Under the pieces are notes generated by a model. That model saw only the letters and a program-made list of their open reading frames with translations. It did no database searches and was not told the origin of the DNA. A stretch of 64,000 nt of DNA from Stomorhina lunata (Eukaryota > Arthropoda > Insecta > Diptera > Rhiniidae), in the NCBI GenBank assembly GCA_933228675.1, contig OW121743.1, forward strand, positions 87,007,268-87,071,267. Reading direction: 5' to 3'. The first letter of the stretch is position 1; every line of letters starts with the position of its first letter. The position numbers and the translations under genes are program-made. This document shows positions 49,480 to 61,300 of the stretch, piece after piece.

Positions 49480-49756
49480 TATATTTATAATTCCCCGACA
49501 ACATTCCATTTGGAACAAGGGGTACTTCTCTCATTGAAAGGGACCTACGTTTTAACGCCGGCTCCGAACGGCAAATGCATTAGTTAGAGAAGTTTTACAT
49601 AGCCTAATACTCAATAACCAGTGGCTAGCTGAGTTATGAGGTGAACCGCCGCTTTTTTTGAAAATTTATTTTTTTCAAGTGAGTCTGGCCAGGGATCGAA
49701 CTTAGGCCTCTGGTATGCTAGGCGGATGACTAACCTGCTTTACCACGGCGATTCAC
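49480..49756 (-). mobile_element. tRNA-derived SINE, copy 2
   Basis: A full-length copy with an internal deletion of about 40 bp in the body. It is bounded by a perfect 12-bp target duplication, AAGGATATACTA, at 49468-49479 and 49757-49768. Confidence 0.92.
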
Positions 49757-49768
49757 AAGGATATACTA

Positions 49769-50057
49769 GAGCTTCTTCAGTAACCAGAACCTTCCTGTTC
49801 AAGACCAGAAGATAAAAGTAAAATGTAATAACAAGAGGTTTCTGAACCTAAAGAAACTCTTAGAATAATAAATGTGGTGCTGATACAGGAATCCTAGGTT
49901 CAACAACACGACTTGAGCTAAAAAAAATTAAATATTAGAATGTCGGAATCATTTTTCAGCAACGGTGAAGGTTTGTACATGAAGTTGACGAGGAATCCCT
50001 TCTGATGACTTCAACTTCACAACTTTTTCGATAACGGATATTGATGAAGATTATACA
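49769..50057. other. Spacer between two SINEs
   Basis: Unique-looking DNA; nothing recognised. Confidence 0.4.
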
Positions 50058-50070
50058 AATGAAACTTCAT

Positions 50071-50385
50071 ATATATAATATATATAATTCCCCGACAACA
50101 TTCCAATTGGAACAAGGGGTACTTCTCTCAGACAATGAGCTGCATCCGATTCTATTTTTAGACTCATTGAAAGGGACCTACGTTTTTACTCCGGCTCCGA
50201 GCGGCAAATGCATTAGTTAGAGAAGTTTTTCATAGCCTAATACTCAATAGCCAGTGGCTAGCTGAGTTATGAGGTGAACCGCCGCTTTATTGAAAATATA
50301 TTTTTCAAGTGGGTCTGACCGTGGATCGAACTTGGGACCTAGTATGCTAGGCGGATGACTAACCTGCTATACCACGGCGGTTCAC
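50071..50385 (-). mobile_element. tRNA-derived SINE, copy 3
   Basis: Full length, ending in an AT-rich tail, with a perfect 13-bp target duplication AATGAAACTTCAT at 50058-50070 and 50386-50398. It lies in the same orientation as copy 2, about 0.3 kb away. Confidence 0.93.
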
Positions 50386-50398
50386 AATGAAACTTCAT

Positions 50399-52381
50399 CA
50401 CTCCATGCTAATAGGGGAGAGAAGCAGGAGATGTCTATCTTGGAACCATGTATCGTGGTACGAGTAACTAAAAGGCTATAAGCTAAAACATGCCAGTGGA
50501 TCAGTTACTTTAAGGGCTTGTATTCAGTATTTCTGATTACAGCGTTAAATATAATAGCAGCTTGGGATGTAATTGATATTGAAAACCCTGGTCTTAACTT
50601 GGTAAGCCCAGACTTATCTTAGTTATCCTTCATCTCAACTGTGGACGCTGACCTCCGTTAACACCCGTTAATTTAGGGAGCTAGTATGTTTCTCGAGTTC
50701 AGGACGTCGAGCTCGTAACCCACTCTTGGAAACCACAATTACTATGAAAAATCTTAAACTAGAATAAAAACGGCCCTTTTTAGTGTTAATAAAGGTCTTC
50801 CGAAACTTCGATGGAAAGAACGAGTAGAGGAAATCGTTTAAAGCTTGGCCTACGAAATTGAAGAATATGCTCGGTCTTTGATAATAACAGGTTATAAATA
50901 AAGGCAGGATTTTCTTGACATTACGCTAGTAAGTTTTAAGCAGTTAACTTTGACCAGGAGCTGGATGACTCGAATGACTGCTTCATGGATATTTCTGTAC
51001 TTTTCCTTCTGTAGCTACTTCTTTTGTAAATAGGAAAAGAACGAATTAGGATATTCAACTTGTACTCCCCTACTGAGTACTTACGGTCGTTACGAGATCG
51101 ATCATGCGGTGGATTTGTTAACTGAACCCTGCAGCAAGTTACGGTCTTAGCTTGTAAACCTACCACTAGGAAAGACAAAAAAGATACTGGGAATGAAATG
51201 TCGTCGTATGTTCAATGAAGCTTAAAGGTCCACAAACTGGGCACCATTCATTTGAATTATTTATTAAATGATTTAATAGCTTTTCAGGAAAAGCAGTTAT
51301 CTGAAATCAGCAGTTTTAGAAACAACTGACAACATCACTATTGCATTCATTTTATTTGATATTGAAAGGGCTTGCGGCAGTTTTAGACGACCAGTGGATT
51401 TGAAACTCTTAAAATCCTCATGATTTCCAGTTGTGTACAGGTTCCAATAATGAAATTACAACCACTTATCCTAATGTTTATGAATTTACCCTGATATCTA
51501 TAAATATAAAAAAAGTAAATAGGCTCTAAACGGTCTTAATCCGTATGAAGCTGACTTGCAACATAATGCTGATCTAATGATGCCCTGGCTGATTTCGAGA
51601 TGCCTTAAGTTATGTTATATACCCAAATCATGAGCCACTTTCAAGTTAGTCTTAATTCCGAGAGCAGCAGCTACTCTTATGAAACCGACTGACTTTAGAC
51701 CATTAGTCTTAGCTACTTCCTTCTCAAAATCATGGATTCTTTCTGTTCACAGTATGCCTATATATTTTGGATAGAAAAGAGTTAAGTATTTCATTTTGTA
51801 TATAGCCAACCTTTTTAACTTAAAACATATTGGCAGCTTCAAATCTAGCAAAGCCATAAACCAATGACTAGACATCAAAACTACCAGATCTGGCTTACGA
51901 CTAGCAATTGCTATGCATCTGGCAACAGTCGATTTTCGAACATACAAAACATATGGCATCTCAAGGCGGTACTTCGACAAATTTGACAGCTGCTTTCAAA
52001 AAGAACTTCGAACAATTGAAAATACGAACGCCAACTAACGGCATTTGAATAAAATTTTGTTTTGTGAAAAAATTGTGTTGACTGAAGGAATTTCTAGTCT
52101 TTTTGTTGCTAAAAAAAAAGAAATTGATTCAAGTGCCAAATGTTAAAAAGAATTTTCCATTCAAAGCATTAATTCGAAAATAATTTAAAGGCGTAAAAGT
52201 AATAAAAGACATTTAACAAAAGGAACAAAAAACAGAATAATTAAAAATACTTGTTCCAGCGCTTTGTTTTTCTATCTATCTTTGTTCGTTGTCTGGCTGT
52301 GTGCATGTTGGGCGCTTAACAAAAAGCCAGAAAAAAAAGAAGGAACAACCAACATCATCTGCTGCTGCAGCAACAAGAAAA
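50399..52381. other. Intergenic DNA upstream of asp
   Basis: This stretch is less AT-rich than the minisatellite region but has no recognisable protein on either strand. It should hold the asp promoter and 5' UTR. I could not place a transcription start. Confidence 0.45.
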
Positions 52382-52396
52382 ATGAGTGCATTTGAG
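52382..52396 (+). CDS. asp: asp exon 1 (coding part, five codons)
   Basis: This tiny first coding exon reads MSAFE and is followed by a GTATTT donor. It joins in phase 0 to the exon at 52554, giving the N-terminus expected for fly Asp. Without the known protein it would be missed, because the frame closes soon after in the intron. The intron behind it is 157 bp and ends in a pyrimidine-rich CAACCAG acceptor. Confidence 0.88.
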
Positions 52397-55300
52397 GTAT
52401 TTACAATTTGCTTCCGAACAATTTTTAATTTACATTTGGAATTTGCATTTATTTGAGATTCTTTTTTCACTCTTCCCTTTACCGCTGCTGCTGCATTAAA
52501 CATTTAAATGTGTTACTTTTTATCCTCCTATTCCTCCGGCTGGCGTCAACCAGGTTAAAGTCACACCAACACGATGTAAAAACAAAAAACTGTCAGAATC
52601 TCGAGAACCTACGGAGGTAATAATGGCGCCATTTTCCGGCAAATCTATAGTTCTTTTCGAGGATGTGCCGGTAACAAAGACAGCCAAACGTCTTTTGAGG
52701 ATTATAAATCCCTCAGATGATGATATTGAGGTAAGAGGTTTAAAGTTTTTTTTCTAAAGCCAGAGATCTATACCCCATCCTCCTGTTGACTACCTCCTAC
52801 CTTTGTTATATAACTAACACACAATCCCTTAAAGTTTTCCTTCTTTCAATCCACCAAACCAAATACAAAAAATCCTAAAACACAAAAAAACTTTTCAACA
52901 TTCCCTTGGTTTCGTTCGGTCGCCAGACACTTTTTTTTTGAAAATAGGACAAAATAAAACTAAGGATAAAACTAGTTCATTATTGATCCAACAATTAAGA
53001 GATTCTTAATGCCAAAGCGCTACCTAAAATATTTAAACCATTTAAAAATGGAGTGCTTTTGGTTGCCAAGTGAGTGACTTGAGTTGTCGTCGTCGGTTAC
53101 TTGGCTTCCTGATAATTTACTTTGATAAAGTCATGCACATCTTTTTTAATTGGAAATTGGAATAGTTTTTATCATTTTGTGTGTCGTGTCATTTAGAGAC
53201 TTTTACGTTTTTTTATCCTTTTTTCAAAATTGTGTGTGCAACTTTCATAAGTGTTTGAGGGGGGTTGTTTTCAATTTATCCAAATTAAATTTGTGATGAA
53301 ATTCCATTTGAAACGAAAATAATGATATTGCAAAATAAAGATAATTTTGTTTGCATCTAGCATTTTTTAAAAGTAATTTAAATGTTAAACATTTTAATAA
53401 AAAGGTTTAATGAAACCCTTGAGAAATCAACAAAATTAAGCTGGATAATCAAAACAATTGTAGTCTTTGTCGTTGCGCAAATTTATGAGATGACTTACCG
53501 AGTTCTAAAGGCATCTATGGCTAACGTTAGAATAGAGTTATGACCAAATCATGAACTATTTAGGAAAAATTAGAAAATAAAAAAATTTTTACGCTTGTTG
53601 GTATTGTTAGTAAAATATTTGTACTAAATTCGGTTGTAGGAGCTTTACAGTTCAACATTTAAAATTATGTAAGTGGTTTCCTGAGGCCCTATGCTCCACG
53701 GGGAGTCAAGGATAACAGAGAGTGGTTTCCTTAGAATTTACTTTGAACAAAATTCGATATTGTATCCTGGTTTGGTTTTACATTAATACGTCGTTAAATG
53801 CTTTTCGTTTTGCTTGATATTTAACGACGATATACTACTTGTACCTCCGATTTTTTTTTTTTTTTTGATTGTAGATATAAAAAGGGTATGTTTTATAAAT
53901 ATAAGATTTATAGCCAAATGTTGACCGATTGTAACAAAATTTTATACACTGACTGATTTTTATATAGTGGCCATAGCTGCCATAGTTTCTAATTAATTAG
54001 ATTTTAACTGGCCTTTGCTACATTTTTGTTTTGGTTTTCGGGAGTGTTTTTTATATGAAAGCTATAGTCAAATATGGATCGATTCCTATAAAATTTGATA
54101 TACTGACCAATAGTTGCACAAAACTTCTCTATTCTAAATTTAGTCGTCATAGCTATTACAATTATATTCATTTTATCAGCAATTATGTGTTTCCGGGATC
54201 GGTGTTATATGGGAGCTCTAACTAAATGTGAACCGATTTTGTCCATTTTCAATACACACCTTTTTCAAGATATCGAAAATACTTTTGTAAAATTTTGTTC
54301 CTTTAGCTCTTTTTGTTAAGTCGCTATCGAGCTTTTATCTGACGGACATAAACCCCCTTTTTTGTATTCTTGACAAAATTTTGCGGTGTATTTTAGGTGG
54401 AATTTAGGCTGTTTTTTTGTACGAGAGCTAGGTTAAATGTGAATCGATTTTTATGAAATTTTATATGCTGTCTAGTACTAAACTTCTATATACCAAATTT
54501 TATCATCATAGCTATTATAATTTGTCATTTATTAGCAAATAAGTAATTAGTCTAGACGAGGTTATACGTGGAGGCCCTATGCTCCACTGGGAGTCAAGGA
54601 TAATAGAAGAAGAAGGTTATACGGGAACTATGGTCAAATGTGAACAGTTTTTGGCCAATTTCAATACCAAAATTTTCCAAGAAATAACTTCGTTCAATCG
54701 TCTTAGAATTTCATAAGGATTCAGAATATACTTCAATTTTGGTTTTTGAGCCAATATTAAGGAAATTACAAAAGGAATGACAATCTCAATATACCACCTA
54801 TTCTTTTTGATGGTGGGTATAAAAAGATATAACTTTAACTTTTTTCAGTATACCTCATATTTTATTGGTACGACATTTAGCCCACTTCTATTTTCACATA
54901 TGATTATATTTTTAGAGCGCTCCATTTGGATCTATCACGAATTTCCTTATATTATTAACTCAACATATCGTCGTGCGGGAGTTGATATGCTCTATCTGCC
55001 ATTTTACAAATTTTGAGTTAATGATGCCACTTTAGTTTTTCGACCCTAAATTTTTCTATATATTTGTACATCCTACTAAAAAAAAAATGCGTATTTTATA
55101 CCGAAATTTGTTTCCAGGATGGTTTAGGCAAAGGTGTATATTTTGTAATTTTACCAAAATTCCAAAATTGTACCTTTTGTAAATTAAGTTATTGGGAGAG
55201 ACCAGGGCAGATTCAGCAATTTTTGTTAGGAGCTCTATACTTAGATTTTGTGAACAGATACAAAGTATAAATTACTAGTTTTTAGAGTTAGTCAGATTCG

Positions 55301-58300
55301 CCGAAAGTGCACGAAGTAGCATTGGCATCTGAGAAATAATATCGCTAGTAGACTTGTTTGAATTAAATTTTTTTAATACGATTTTCAATTCTTTGGCGTT
55401 AATATCATGGTAAATTATCCATATACTGACACCGTAATAAAATAAACCCGTGCCATCCAGCTTTGCCTTAAGTCATGCACCGGTTGTTTAGGCCATCATC
55501 ATTAGGAGGAGTATCCCTAATTCTATACAGATCACACATTATATCTTATTAGCGAGACAGAATAAATACGAATTATAGTGTCTTTTAAATATTAATATAA
55601 AGCAAGAATTTTCATCTCAACTGAAACACACAACCCAAACTTTTGTTGTTGCTTTTTTTGGTGACTAAGAAGCTATTAAGGGGATTAAAAAAATAAAATA
55701 TACAAAAGTCTATTTTGAAAATTTTGAGCAGGTGCAGCCAGATTTATTAAAAGCATTTTTCAAATATTATGGGATGTCAAATATTTTATTAACAAGTTTT
55801 ACAATAGGATTTTAATTTTTTACAATTATTTAATTTTGTAATAGTTTTTTGAGAAAAACAAAAAATTTCATTGCTTGAAGAATTAAGTTTTTAGCCATCA
55901 GATTCCTTTCAAAACTTTAAAAGGTGAACATACAGCCCCAACAAATTAAGACATACATTATTCCGGTATGTGATGGAAATCGATCGTTTTCAAATCGATC
56001 GAAATCAGATATATTTTTGAGATAATTTTCGGTTATTTTCCCCAAAAAAAATTAAATTAAATATTTTTGACTGATATCTTTGGTTAAATTTTTTTGTGGA
56101 AATAGGGAAACTTTCTCTAAAATATATCTGAAATCAATCGATTTAAAAACTATCGATTTCCATCACATACCGGAATATCATATACAGGATGTGTAATTTT
56201 GAGGTTAGAAAGCAAATTGGATGTTAAATGATGAAAGTTTATCTATCTTTTGACATTTATTAAGTAAAAAGTTGGAAAATTTCTAAAACTTGAATAAAGA
56301 ATCTTATCGCATATGGCTCCCACAAAATTCACAAAAATCCCTTAAAAACCATTACATCCAAAGAAAATGACCGTATGTTGGTATGGTTTATGGTCTGAAG
56401 GCATCATTTTGTTTTTTTATTTTTTGTGGATAGAATTGGCTTATATTGTCATCAGTGACCTTTGCATGAACTCAAAAACTTGCTACCCTGTAAAAAATTT
56501 CTCACGAATGAAGAGGTTATCACTGAAAATGAGGCAAAATCATATTATAAAAGAGGTACTAATATGTTAGATAGATCATGAAATAATGTCGTTGGTCTTA
56601 GAGAAGGTAACGTTAATGAATAAAGCTAATTTTGAACAAAAAATCGTGTTTTCTTTGTAAGACCCTTTGAAAAATTGACCTGTATTTTCAAACACATGTG
56701 AGTATTGTATGGTATCACATGCGGGCTTGACCGATTTTAATATTTCGAATTTTCACCATCAGATGATTCCTCTAGTAGTAAAAAAATAAATTTTTGTCAA
56801 AAAATAATTTTATTCCACAGGTGACAGTAAGTAAATCAATTAATCCGGAACACAATATCAGCTTAGAATGGCTGGAAAACTCTGTGCCGGCACAGAGAGA
56901 AATTACTATGGAAATGGTGTGGTCGCCACAAATGGATGTTGCCTGCAAAGAGACATTACAATTCACTGATAATCGCAATTTTCGCAAAGATGTAATGGTC
57001 ATATTAAAATCTAAACCCATTAAACAAGTAAAGGTAAGTAAGCGAACATTTTACGCATTTCACATTACATTTTTAGTCTGTTTCTAATGACACTAATACG
57101 AATTTATGGCAATTTCTTCATTACTAAACACAATTACGCTTTCGCGCACAACACACATTCAGAGTGTACGAAAATTTCCCACCATCTCTTCTGGAAATAA
57201 TACACATGTCAAAACTCTACGATTAAAATCACCAACAAGTGCTGCCAACAAAGTTGTAAGTAGATTAACACAACAGCAACATCATCAACAGCAACAACAA
57301 CAACAGCAGCATCAGTTACAGCATCTAGCACAAATGCAAAAGAAACGTTTAACAGCCCATGATGCAGCCGCAAAACGTGAAGCTATGGACAAAAATAAAC
57401 AGCAGTTGCATCCTCATTGGAATAGTAGTATTCACGTTAACAATAAAAAGTCTCAACATTCTGTAAAGGAAGTTGCTCAGGCCTCCAAAACTACTTTACC
57501 TAATCACACATCGCCTTTAATGGAACGCAATGTATATGCCGCTAATAAGGAAGAGACCACAGCCTCTAATTTATCACCTCATATCATGGCCCTAGAAAGT
57601 GAAAATCTGAAAGAAAATGTTAGCCCTTTGGCTTTAACAAATGTTTTAAATATGATCGATGAGCTTAAGTTTACTCCAGCTACGGTAACTCTTTCCCAGC
57701 ACAATCAATCCAGATTGGAAAGCTTGGCTTTATTGCCTACTCCTGTGGGTCCAAATGCTATTTCTGTTACAGTAACTCCTGAAATGCAAGGCAATCATGT
57801 AAGGGAATTAAAGCCCAGATGTTTATCTATTGAATTACTGGATGAGGCCCTTTCTAATGAGGACATACACAATGATACCAAAGGCACAACCATGGTCATA
57901 ACAAACAAAACATTCGATGTTAAAGTTAATGAGAGTTTAGAAAATTCTTGTGAAAATTTAAATAGTACCAATGAAGGACGGTTAAGTAACGCTAATAATT
58001 TGAATATAAATAATAAGACCACCGTTATAAGCACTACTCCAGTGGCCAGACCTTTAGAAATTATACAAGAGGAGGAAAACAGTATAACTGGTTTAAATGT
58101 CGTAACAAATGTCGACTGCCAAACAGATGTGAAAACTCCTAAAAGAGGTGATGAAGATCTTAAAAGAGATATAAAACTTATAGGTACTCCCTTGCGTAAA
58201 TATTCCGAATCCATGAAGGATTTGTATCAGAAATCTCCGCAATCTATTGTAATAACACAAGGATCTTTACCAAATCTCAATGAAATGGAAACCATAAAAT

Positions 58301-61300
58301 CTTTTGAACAAAATCGTTATTTTATACAAGCTACTTCCCGAACAGATGTTAAAGCCTCTATCCATACCACACCCGCAGCTAATCCAGATAACAAATTCAA
58401 AGTTGAACAACTTAATGAATCCTCTGATCAATTAGATTGTAGTCGCATGAGTTTGGTTTCCCAGCCAGATCTACATTTCAATCAAAATGAGATTTTAGCC
58501 CAATCTAGTCGTTTCAACCTGAATGAAGTTGGTTTAAAGTATCGTAAAAATAGTCCGAATTTAACAAAAACTAAAAATAGTAGTACAACTAAACTAAATC
58601 CCACACCACCTAAGGCCGGAAGAAAGTTAAACTCAGTACCTGAAGGCAACAAGCGAAGATCTACTGACTTATCCTTTTCGGATTCACAAAGTATGGATTC
58701 TGTTATAAGTACCGCTAGTAGTACGACTAGTTTAAGAACCAATTCAACCAAGTCTAGTTCTATTACCGTGTCACCACCTAAACGTCAAAGACTCGATATA
58801 GACACGAGTGTAAACAAGCAAAAAACTCCCACCAATGCCTCGGCCTCGGTTAAGGTTAAAAATTGGGCACAAACGCAACCGAAAAAATTCAAATTGGCTA
58901 AAACTTTGTGTTTGGCAAAGAAGCCATTGACACCGCGTAAAGTTAAAGAAGAGCCACGCATTAAACTTTACGAAGCTGATTTATACCTGCAGCCCTATAT
59001 TAACCCAGATCCTTTTGCAGCCACCACCACTTGTGACCCTTTTCTGGCCTCCACTATGTATTTAGATGAGGCTTCCGTGGATAAACATCAAACAGACTTC
59101 AAAAAATGGCTCAATGCTTTGGTCACCATGCCGGCAGATCTTGATACTGATTCAAATGCCAAAATCGATGTGGGAAAGCTATTCAATGAAGTTCGCCATA
59201 AAGATCTTATCTTAGCACCCACTAAAGAGGAACAGTCTATAAATTATTTAACCAACTTTCGCTTGGAATCCTTAAGACGTGCTGCTGTAGAACTTTTCCT
59301 TAGTGAGGAGATGCGTGCCCCATGTTCCAAAGTTGCTGTCTATGTTCAAAAAAGTGCTTTACGTATACGTAGTGATCGAAATTTGCATTTGGATGTGGTC
59401 ACACAGCGTGAAATATTGGAATTACTTTTGTGTTTTAATCCTTTATGGCTGCGTTTGGGTTTGGAGGTTGTGTATGGTGAGAAAATTCATTTGCAGTCTA
59501 ACAGGGATATTGTGGGATTGAGTTCTTTTATATTGAATCGGTAAGTTGAAAAAAAATTTATGGTATTTGGCATTTATAATACTCTTGATATAATTTAATT
59601 TTGATAAAAATAACTTTATAAAGAGTAACAGGTGGTGTAGACTTTGTAATTTGTTATTAATAATTAAAAATTTGTTTTTAAGTACTTTCAGAAGAATGAG
59701 CACTATTTTACTCTGAATATTCTATAAGCTCTGTCATTAATTAGGCTTTACAATTCTATATAGTCTATTGTTCAGCGTCCAATTGTAAGTCGAAAAACGT
59801 GTCAGGTTCTTTTGATTCTTCCTTCTTTAGTCAGGCCGGGAGTCGAGATCCTGTCCACGTTAGTTTAATTGAGAATATCGTTTATGGACTACAAACACAA
59901 GCTTGAGGTTGCGTTCCAGAAAGAGTGAAATTAGGTTGTTGAATTTTGGTAGTTGCTATTACTCTATCACGCAAATCATTGTAACTTGGAAAGTAGGAAA
60001 GTAAGTTGTTAGGAACCCCTCAGGGGAACCTAATCCCTAAACTGCGCGTCCCCGGGAGGCGGAACCAGCCACATAAATAGGTCGATGAAAAATCAAATAT
60101 CTCTCGCTTACCCAACAGGTAGTAGGTAGTGTTATTACTTTAAACTAACCCACCCAAGCTTCGATGTTGAGAGATATCCTGTCAGGGGCTTTCGGTCCGC
60201 AGTTGGGGGTAAAAATTTCTCATTTTCAATTGAAAATTTCCTAATTTCAATTAAAAAATTCAACCTCATTTTCAATTGTGCTTTTCTCAATTTCAATTGA
60301 AAAATTCTCAATTTAAATTTGAAAATTCTCAATTTCAATTGAAAATTTCTCATTTTAATTGGGCTTTTCTCAATTTCAATTTTAAAATTATCAATTTCAA
60401 TTGAAAATTTCTCAATTTTCAATTAGGTTTTTCTCGATTTTTTTTGAAAATTTTTCATTTTTAATTTAAAATTCTCAATTTCAATTGAAAATTTATCAAT
60501 TTCAAATGAAAATTCTTAACTTCATTCTTACGTTAAAGGGCCAATGTGCCCTAAACTCTAGGCTAAACAGCTGGGATTTTCGCAGACTGTGCTAAGATAG
60601 GGACTCTTTCGAATCGGTGGAACACATTCTCTGTCGCTGTCCACAGCTCCAAAATCAGAGGCTTAGAAATCTTGGTAATAGATTCTATGACGAACTTCAG
60701 GACTTACAGCAGTGCAAACTAAGTAATCTTGTAAGTTTGAGAACTCGACTTTTATGATTTATATAAGCCATTACTTTTCTAGGTAGCACTAAGTTGCTAC
60801 CTTCAAAACCATTAATATTATTGCTCTATCATTTAAGACACCAGAAGTCTCGGAGTGAAGATGTCATTTAACACCACTTTTAAAACTAGCATAAACAAAT
60901 CCAGTGGCAATCGGTCAATTTCAAGAAAATAACTACTTACGTGCCCATAGAAAATAAAATAGGATTTGTAATCGCAATCTTTCGAATATTTTAAACCAGC
61001 AACTGACGAAGGTTAGGTTAGGGTTGAAAGGCGGTGTCAAAACGATACCTTTACTCGGAGATTAACGAAAGCGGAGAACCATGAAGAATTTCTTTATCAT
61101 AAGCATTAACATACGACTTTACGATACATTATAACAAAAATATTTATTTCTTTATATATTTTTTCATTCCTATCTATTTCAGTCTCTTCCGCGATAAATT
61201 CTTGGAACAAAAATATTCCAAAGCCTACACCCTATCCGAAGAATATGCTGAGCATATCAAAAAATTTACACTACAAAAGTTTTTCTTTCTTCTGCTCTTC

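Noticed and set aside
57106..57162. ATG and 19 codons before asp exon 4
   Set aside because: They lie between a branch point and an acceptor; exons 1-3 supply the conserved N-terminus instead.
57795..58751. Antisense frames of 89-139 codons opposite asp exon 4
   Set aside because: They are shadows of the Ser/Thr-rich coding strand, with no recognisable features.
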